Assembly (NCBI GenBank): GCA_000621905.1
Contig: JHXB01000004.1
Span: 126,752-190,751, forward strand
Source of the DNA: Lachnospiraceae bacterium NC2004
GTDB taxonomy: Bacteria; Bacillota; Clostridia; Lachnospirales; Lachnospiraceae
Length of the DNA stretch: 64,000 nucleotides
Direction of reading: 5' to 3'
The translations under genes were made by a program, and so were the position numbers. This document shows, piece by piece, positions 59,121-64,000 of this stretch. Numbering within the stretch: position 1 is the first letter of the stretch; each line of letters begins with the position of its first letter. The notes under the pieces were generated by a model. That model did not search any database. It saw only the letters and a list, made by a program, of their open reading frames with translations, and had not been told where the DNA came from.

Positions 59121-60779
59121 ATGAAAGCGAGAGTATTTTTAAATAAACTAACAGCATTTTTATTAACATTTGCAGTGTGTGTAACCTTTAGCGGGTGCAC
59201 CAAGAAATCGGTTGAAGAGAGTACTTTAAATGCTGAGAATTCAACAACGATAGAGGCTATCTCTCCTTATGAAGCATTTACCAAGAGAGATTTATCCGGT
59301 GAATATGATGAAAGTGAAGCGACATGCATAACATTAGATGAAGATAAAATCTTAGTGGACGGTGATGGGGTGGATGTTTCAGACTCTACTGCCACAATCA
59401 CTAAGGAAGGTACATATATTGTGTCGGGAACTATTACTGAAGGACAGCTTCAGGTAAATGTCGGTGATGAGGAAAAGGTTCAGTTGGTCCTTGACGGAGT
59501 GAACATGAGCTGCGAGTCAACCGCACCAATCTATGTTTTAAATGCAGATAAGGTATTTGTAACATTAGCTGAAGGAAGCGAGAATAACTTAGAGGTGACT
59601 AAGGAATTTGTTCAGATTGATGATAACAATATCGATGGTGTAATATTTGCCAAGGATGACATAACTATAAATGGCAGCGGTTCTCTTAATATCTCATCTG
59701 TAAGCGGTCATGGAATAGTGTGTAAGAACGTTCTTAAGATAACCGGCGGAACAATTGATATTACTTCGGCTGAAGACGGACTTCAGGGTGAGGACAGTGT
59801 AAGAATAGCAGATGGAACGATAACTGTAAATGCAGGAGATGACGGTATTCACAGTGATGGCAATCTTCTGATAATTGGAGGAACTGTAAATGTTACAGAG
59901 TCCGAGGAAGGACTTGAGGGTCAGATAATTACTATCACGGACGGGGATGTTAGTGTTGTTGCTAAGGATGACGGTCTAAACGCGACCAGCGGAAGTAGCA
60001 GTTCTGGTGACGCAGGTACGACTAAGATGCAGGAATTTGGAGATATGAGTAAAGAAGGAACACCACCTAAAATGGGTGAGAACGGCGGTACGCCACCGGA
60101 TATGACTGACGGTGGGAGACTTAAAGGACACGGTTTTAGAGGCGATATGGCTTCCGGCGATGGAAGAGCGTTCAAGAAAGAAATGGGTTCCAAAGATGCC
60201 AGGGAATTTAAGAATAATATGGCTTCAGGTAATGCTAAAGGTTTCGGCGGAGGTATGATGGATAGTGATGAGAGTGCTGTCATCAACATTTCCGGAGGAA
60301 CAATCAACATCGATGCAGGTGGCGACGGTGTTGATTCTAATGGTTATATCAACATTTCCGGAGGCGAGATTTATGTTTCCGGACCTACCAACAATGGTAA
60401 CGCTTCTCTTGATTACGGTATCAGTGCAACGATTACGGGCGGAGTTGTTGTGATGGCAGGTTCATCAGGTATGGCTGAGAATTTCTCTGATGACTCAACT
60501 CAAGGTGTAATTCTTGCAAATGTTGACAATCAATCAGAAGATGCTACAATTACATTAACTGATAGTTCAGGAAATGAAATTGTAAGCTATACCCCTTTAA
60601 AATCATATAATTCCGTAATTATAAGTTCGCCTGAAATCACGAGCGGTTCGACCTACTTGCTTACGACAGGACAGACTGAGACTTCGATTACTATGGATAG
60701 TCTGATTTATGGTAGTGGAACAGGAATGAGTGGTATGATGAGGGGTGACCATAAAGGAGATATTGGTGAGCAGCTCTAA
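59121..60779 (+). CDS. Carbohydrate-binding lipoprotein (DUF4353-like beta-helix)
   Basis: 552 aa from ATG 59121 after AAAGGTGTG. Lipoprotein signal with Cys at residue 26 (FAVCVTFSGCTKKS). Repeated beta-helix turns are visible: GSLNISSVSGHGIVCKNVLK, GGTIDITSAEDGLQGEDSV, GTITVNAGDDGIHSDGNLLI, GGTINIDAGGDGVDSNGYIN. A low-complexity Gly/Lys/Met-rich insert lies at about 295-375. This matches DUF4353/carbohydrate-binding proteins, often seen with VTC-DUF4956 or CotH genes. It completes a three-gene operon, presumably its surface-exposed component. The polymerase gene overlaps its end by 14 nt. Confidence 0.85.
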   Translation: MKARVFLNKLTAFLLTFAVCVTFSGCTKKSVEESTLNAENSTTIEAISPYEAFTKRDLSGEYDESEATCITLDEDKILVDGDGVDVSDSTATITKEGTYIVSGTITEGQLQVNVGDEEKVQLVLDGVNMSCESTAPIYVLNADKVFVTLAEGSENNLEVTKEFVQIDDNNIDGVIFAKDDITINGSGSLNISSVSGHGIVCKNVLKITGGTIDITSAEDGLQGEDSVRIADGTITVNAGDDGIHSDGNLLIIGGTVNVTESEEGLEGQIITITDGDVSVVAKDDGLNATSGSSSSGDAGTTKMQEFGDMSKEGTPPKMGENGGTPPDMTDGGRLKGHGFRGDMASGDGRAFKKEMGSKDAREFKNNMASGNAKGFGGGMMDSDESAVINISGGTINIDAGGDGVDSNGYINISGGEIYVSGPTNNGNASLDYGISATITGGVVVMAGSSGMAENFSDDSTQGVILANVDNQSEDATITLTDSSGNEIVSYTPLKSYNSVIISSPEITSGSTYLLTTGQTETSITMDSLIYGSGTGMSGMMRGDHKGDIGEQL

Positions 60780-62145
60780 AACCTACATTTGCATCGATTT
60801 AAAATCTTTCTTCGCATCTGTTGAGTGTGTCCTTCGTGGGCTCGACCCGCTTAGTACAAGGCTTGTTGTGGCGGATGCTTCAAGAACAGACAAGACAATA
60901 TGCCTGGCAGTTACGCCGGCTCTCAAAGCCTTTGGTGTCCCCGGACGCCCGAGGCTTTTTGAGGTTAAGAAGATAGTTGGTGATTATGAGAGGGTTAACA
61001 ATACCAAGATTGACTATATTGTAGCTCCGCCACAGATGGCTAAGTATGTGGAGTATTCCGTCAACATTTTCAAAATATACTTAAGATATGTTGCGCCTGA
61101 GGATATCCATGTTTACTCGATTGACGAGGTGTTTATTGACGCGACCGATTATATTAAGCTTTATGAAATGACGGCGCACGAACTCGCGATGCGTATGATA
61201 AAAGACGTTCTTAAGGAGACCGGAATTACTGCTACTTCGGGGATTGGAACTAATCTTTATCTTGCTAAGATTGCGATGGATATTGTTGCCAAGCATACTG
61301 AGGCGGACGAGGATGGAGTCAGAATTGCCGAGCTTGACGAAAAGCGTTTTAGAGAGCTTTTGTGGGGGCATACTCCAATTACTGATTTTTGGCGAATGGG
61401 TAAGGGCACTGCTAAGAAGCTTGCCAAATGGGGGATTTACACGATGGGAGATCTTGCAAGGGCGAGCCTTCACAGTGAGGAGCAACTTTACGAGCAATTT
61501 GGAATTGATGCGGAGATTATGATAGATCATGCGTGGGGATATGAGCCTTGCACAATGGATAAGATAAAGTCCTATAAGGCTACTTCGCATAGCCTTTCCT
61601 CAGGTCAGGTTCTACATGAGCCTTACGATTACGAGAAGGCCAAACTCATTGTCAAAGAGATGACAGATCTTTTGGTGCTTGATCTTGTGAGTAAGAATCT
61701 TGCATGTGATTCGGTGACTCTGAATGTAGGGTATGATAGAGAAAATGTTGACAAGGGCGGGTATAAAGGTACAACCGTCATTGATTATTATGGGCGTAGT
61801 GTTCCGAAGGCCGCGCATGGGACGACAAGATTTGATCAGGCGACTTCGTCTACATCGATTATTATGGATGGTGTTGTGGAATTGTATGACAGGATTGTCG
61901 ATCCTGCTTTGACAGTTAGGCGTATAACAATCAGCGCCAACAATGTTGTCGATGAGGCAAATGTTACCGGGCAGTTATCATTTTTCACAGATTATGATGC
62001 ATTAGAAAAAGAAAAGAGACTTCAAAAGGCGATGCTTTCCATTAAAGGTAAATATGGCAGTAATGCGATATTAAAAGGAATGAACCTGATGGAGGGCGGC
62101 ACCACTATTGAACGCAATAAACAGATTGGTGGGCATAAAGCGTAG
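60766..62145 (+). CDS. Y-family DNA polymerase (DinB/UmuC type)
   Basis: 459 aa. I chose GTG 60766, five nt after AAAGGAGA; TTG 60763 and GTG 60745 are less well placed. Catalytic residues are visible in YICIDLKSFFASVECVLRGL (Asp) and VYSIDEVFIDAT (Asp-Glu). Little-finger segments follow (SHSLSSGQVLHEPYDYEKAK, LACDSVTLNVGYDRENVDKG). It carries out error-prone translesion synthesis. The CDS overlaps the lipoprotein gene by 14 nt, an unexpected coupling of DNA repair to an envelope operon. No LexA-type operator was recognised. Confidence 0.9.
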   Translation: MSSSKTYICIDLKSFFASVECVLRGLDPLSTRLVVADASRTDKTICLAVTPALKAFGVPGRPRLFEVKKIVGDYERVNNTKIDYIVAPPQMAKYVEYSVNIFKIYLRYVAPEDIHVYSIDEVFIDATDYIKLYEMTAHELAMRMIKDVLKETGITATSGIGTNLYLAKIAMDIVAKHTEADEDGVRIAELDEKRFRELLWGHTPITDFWRMGKGTAKKLAKWGIYTMGDLARASLHSEEQLYEQFGIDAEIMIDHAWGYEPCTMDKIKSYKATSHSLSSGQVLHEPYDYEKAKLIVKEMTDLLVLDLVSKNLACDSVTLNVGYDRENVDKGGYKGTTVIDYYGRSVPKAAHGTTRFDQATSSTSIIMDGVVELYDRIVDPALTVRRITISANNVVDEANVTGQLSFFTDYDALEKEKRLQKAMLSIKGKYGSNAILKGMNLMEGGTTIERNKQIGGHKA

Positions 62146-62178
62146 GGGAGCGGAGCCACCGGAACCGTCCCCGCTTTT
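62145..62178. repeat. GGGACGGTTC-type hairpin, terminator between convergent genes
   Basis: GGGGAGCGG (62145-62153) pairs with CCGTCCCC (62165-62172) with one bulge, followed by GCTTTTTA. GAACCGTCCC (62162-62171) is the complement of the GGGACGGTTC core found at 54.0 and 55.1 kb. Confidence 0.65.
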
Positions 62179-62187
62179 TACCCACTT

Positions 62188-64000
62188 TTATTTCTCTTTA
62201 TACATAAGCCCGTATGTGCCTGGACCGCAATAAATAGCTACGATTGGTGATGCTTCGTAGAATATTATTTTATCAAATGTTATCCATTTGTTTATCTCTT
62301 CTTTTATCCACATTTTGTCGTTGTAAGATATGCCTGCCGTCGGTACGAGAAGTAAGCTTGTATCTATATTGGCTGTTTTAACTTTTGACTTAAATTGCTT
62401 GCGTATAAACGCGCTCCATGCATTTTTCTTGGGACCAAAAAACAAACTCTTAACTTTTAATCGACTGTGCTTAAAGCAAATTACAGGCATAAGACTGAAC
62501 GCTGTTGAAAGCTTATAGTAACGATAACTAATCAAGTTGCCTTCTTTTAAGATATTAGGATTACGGGTTATCATTTGCCCTTTTATATGTTTGCTGATAT
62601 CTTCTATTATGGTTAAAATATCATGGGTATTCATTCCAATCTTAATGCATTTGTTAAGCTCAAGAAGAAGCAGTCCTATACCGCCTGATAAGAGCCCTAC
62701 ATCAATAACGGTTACGCTGTCAAATGTCTTCGATGCCTCTAAAGCCTGCTTATAGTTTGAGCCTCCGACGCCATCCGGAGTCGAGATGTGAATAACTTCA
62801 TTGGCTGTCTTAAGCTTCTCAGAGAAGAACTCCACAAATCTTTCCACGCTTACCTCTTTAACGGCTACAAGATTATCTTCGTCAAGAATACTGTCAATAA
62901 CTGTGTCCGCTGTAATATCGATAGTGTCGTTAAATGTTCCGTTAACGGTCTTAATCTTGGCAGGAATGATATCTATATTATTCTTTCTAAGAAGCTCCTT
63001 AGGCAATGCGGAGCAAATGTCGGTAGTTAAAGCCACTGGGGTCTTGGTAACATGATCATCTCTCCACAAGATTCCGATGTTGTCATCATCAAGTTCTGAC
63101 GCATTAACTGTTACAAGTTCCTTAGGAAGAAGTCTTATCATTTCGGCTTCTAACAACTGACTGTTAACAGGTTTAACGATGTAGCCGTCAAATCCCTCTC
63201 TTGAATAAAGTTCAGCACACTCCGGACCGGCATTTGCAGTTAAAGCTACAATTCTTGCGTTCTTTGAATGACCTCCGGTCTGTGTCTTAATCTTGTGGAA
63301 ACACTCTATACCGTTCATACCCGGCATTTCGTGATCCATAAGAATAACGTTAAATGAAGTCTCAAGAGTCTTCTCCAAAGCCTGCTCTCCGCCTGACGCG
63401 GTGGTAATCTTAACCTGGGTATCTTTGAGAAGTCTCTCAACAACCTTAATATTCATTGGCGTGTCGTCAACAATCAAAATGTTGGCTTCAGGTGCAGTGA
63501 ACTTAGGTGCATATTTCTTCTTGGATGTACCCTTGGCTTTGTTGATATTGATTCGGGCGTCTCCGACAGCATGCAAAGGAAGCTCCACTGTAAATGTCGA
63601 GCCAACATTATACACGCTGTTAACGGTTATGTTACCGCCCATAAGATCTATAAACTGCTTAACGATTGAGAGACCCAAACCGGTACCCTCAATCAGCTTG
63701 TTATTCTCTTCGTCAACTCTCGTAAATGCATCAAAAAGGTAAGGAATACTGTCTTTTTTGATTCCTATACCTGTATCTGTAATGCTGAATATGAGCTTGG
63801 TAATCTCAGGGTCAGATGTATCTTCACACCTTGCCGCTAACTCAACACTTCCCTCGTTGGTATATTTAACGGAGTTGCTAAGCAGATTGATAAGTATCTG
63901 TTTAATTCTTACTTCGTCACCTGTTACCTGTTTAGGCATATCTGGAGCTACATCAATAGAGAACTTAAGACCTTTCTCTTTGGCGCGCACCCATATCATT
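62188..64000 (-). CDS. Hybrid histidine kinase-receiver-DegV fusion (5' truncated by window edge)
   Basis: The frame runs off the right edge, so the sensor and HisKA phosphoacceptor lie outside; at least 603 aa are visible. Numbering from the first visible Met: HATPase about 5-145 with N box QILINLLSNSVKYT, G1 DTGIGI and G2 GTGLGLSI; receiver about 170-295 with ILIVDD, phosphoacceptor Asp222 in VILMDHEMPG and Lys in DGYIVKPV; DegV (EDD) domain about 321-603 with TTDICSALPKELL, ISTPDGVGGSNYKQAL, VTVIDVGLLSGGIG and the terminal GPGTYGLMY. DegV proteins bind fatty acids. This suggests a phosphorelay controlled by, or controlling, fatty-acid binding. Confidence 0.88.
   Translation of the reverse strand, partial: MIWVRAKEKGLKFSIDVAPDMPKQVTGDEVRIKQILINLLSNSVKYTNEGSVELAARCEDTSDPEITKLIFSITDTGIGIKKDSIPYLFDAFTRVDEENNKLIEGTGLGLSIVKQFIDLMGGNITVNSVYNVGSTFTVELPLHAVGDARININKAKGTSKKKYAPKFTAPEANILIVDDTPMNIKVVERLLKDTQVKITTASGGEQALEKTLETSFNVILMDHEMPGMNGIECFHKIKTQTGGHSKNARIVALTANAGPECAELYSREGFDGYIVKPVNSQLLEAEMIRLLPKELVTVNASELDDDNIGILWRDDHVTKTPVALTTDICSALPKELLRKNNIDIIPAKIKTVNGTFNDTIDITADTVIDSILDEDNLVAVKEVSVERFVEFFSEKLKTANEVIHISTPDGVGGSNYKQALEASKTFDSVTVIDVGLLSGGIGLLLLELNKCIKIGMNTHDILTIIEDISKHIKGQMITRNPNILKEGNLISYRYYKLSTAFSLMPVICFKHSRLKVKSLFFGPKKNAWSAFIRKQFKSKVKTANIDTSLLLVPTAGISYNDKMWIKEEINKWITFDKIIFYEASPIVAIYCGPGTYGLMYKEK

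Noticed and set aside
1-64000. CRISPR array, tRNA, rRNA, prophage or antiphage island
   Set aside because: No regularly spaced repeats, no cloverleaf or rRNA segments, and no phage structural, integrase or recognised defence genes were found on reading both strands.

Overview
The window is a 64 kb chromosomal segment of a motile, low- to mid-GC anaerobic Firmicute. It is most like a Lachnospiraceae member of the Butyrivibrio/Pseudobutyrivibrio/Roseburia type. This rests on strong AGGAGG ribosome sites, Clostridia-style gene order, a Bacillus-like late flagellar cluster, plant-glycan enzymes (GH9, GH3) and large Thr-rich secreted proteins. The organism assignment is an inference. I saw no rRNA, tRNA, CRISPR array, prophage or transposase gene. 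No gene-free stretch reaches 300 bases; the longest are the 271-nt mreB leader and the 261-nt gap after fba.

Layout. 1-6.6 kb: the 3' end of a repeat-domain protein, a lipoprotein, a secreted protein with an Asp-rich tail, asparaginase (minus strand), a PgeF/YfiH purine nucleoside phosphorylase, an Fe-S aldo/keto reductase, a DUF4190-like membrane protein (minus) and a DUF2752 protein. 6.7-21.9 kb: class II fructose-bisphosphate aldolase, two paralogous secreted surface proteins (774 and 2063 aa), lysA with an AGCS amino-acid:Na+ symporter, and an 866-aa PAS/PocR-like/GAF sensor with no visible output domain.

22-47 kb is a flagellar supercluster: mreB/mbl-flgF-flgG-flgJ-like, then recD2-comF-yvyF-flgM-flgN-flgK-flgK-flgL-fliW-csrA, then flaG-fliD-fliS-fliT-like, two near-identical small flagellins, and a modification island (maf - CMP-nonulosonate synthetase/HAD fusion - maf - GT2/CDP-glycerol transferase). 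Sigma-28 type promoters precede flgM, flaG, both flagellins and probably mreB. Hairpins with AGGA or GGA in the loop, fitting CsrA sites, occur in the flagellin-1 leader, the flgN-flgK gap and the flaG leader. This points to a FliW-CsrA circuit that may control more than flagellin. The two flagellin leaders differ: only the first has the upstream site.

49.6-64 kb is accessory: a GH9 without signal peptide, DUF4186, a secreted BspA-type LRR protein, a PIN/NYN-like protein (minus) with an odd start codon, a GH3 lipoprotein, a PNPOx-fold protein, a VTC-domain/DUF4956/carbohydrate-binding lipoprotein operon, a Y-family polymerase and, running off the right edge, a hybrid histidine kinase fused to a DegV fatty-acid-binding domain (minus). 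GGGACGGTTC palindromic repeats lie on both sides of the PIN/NYN gene and between the polymerase and kinase genes.

The best candidates for undescribed biology are the kinase-receiver-DegV fusion, the VTC-DUF4956-lipoprotein operon, the flagellar modification island with its cytidylyltransferase-HAD fusion, and the asymmetric CsrA architecture of the flagellin pair.
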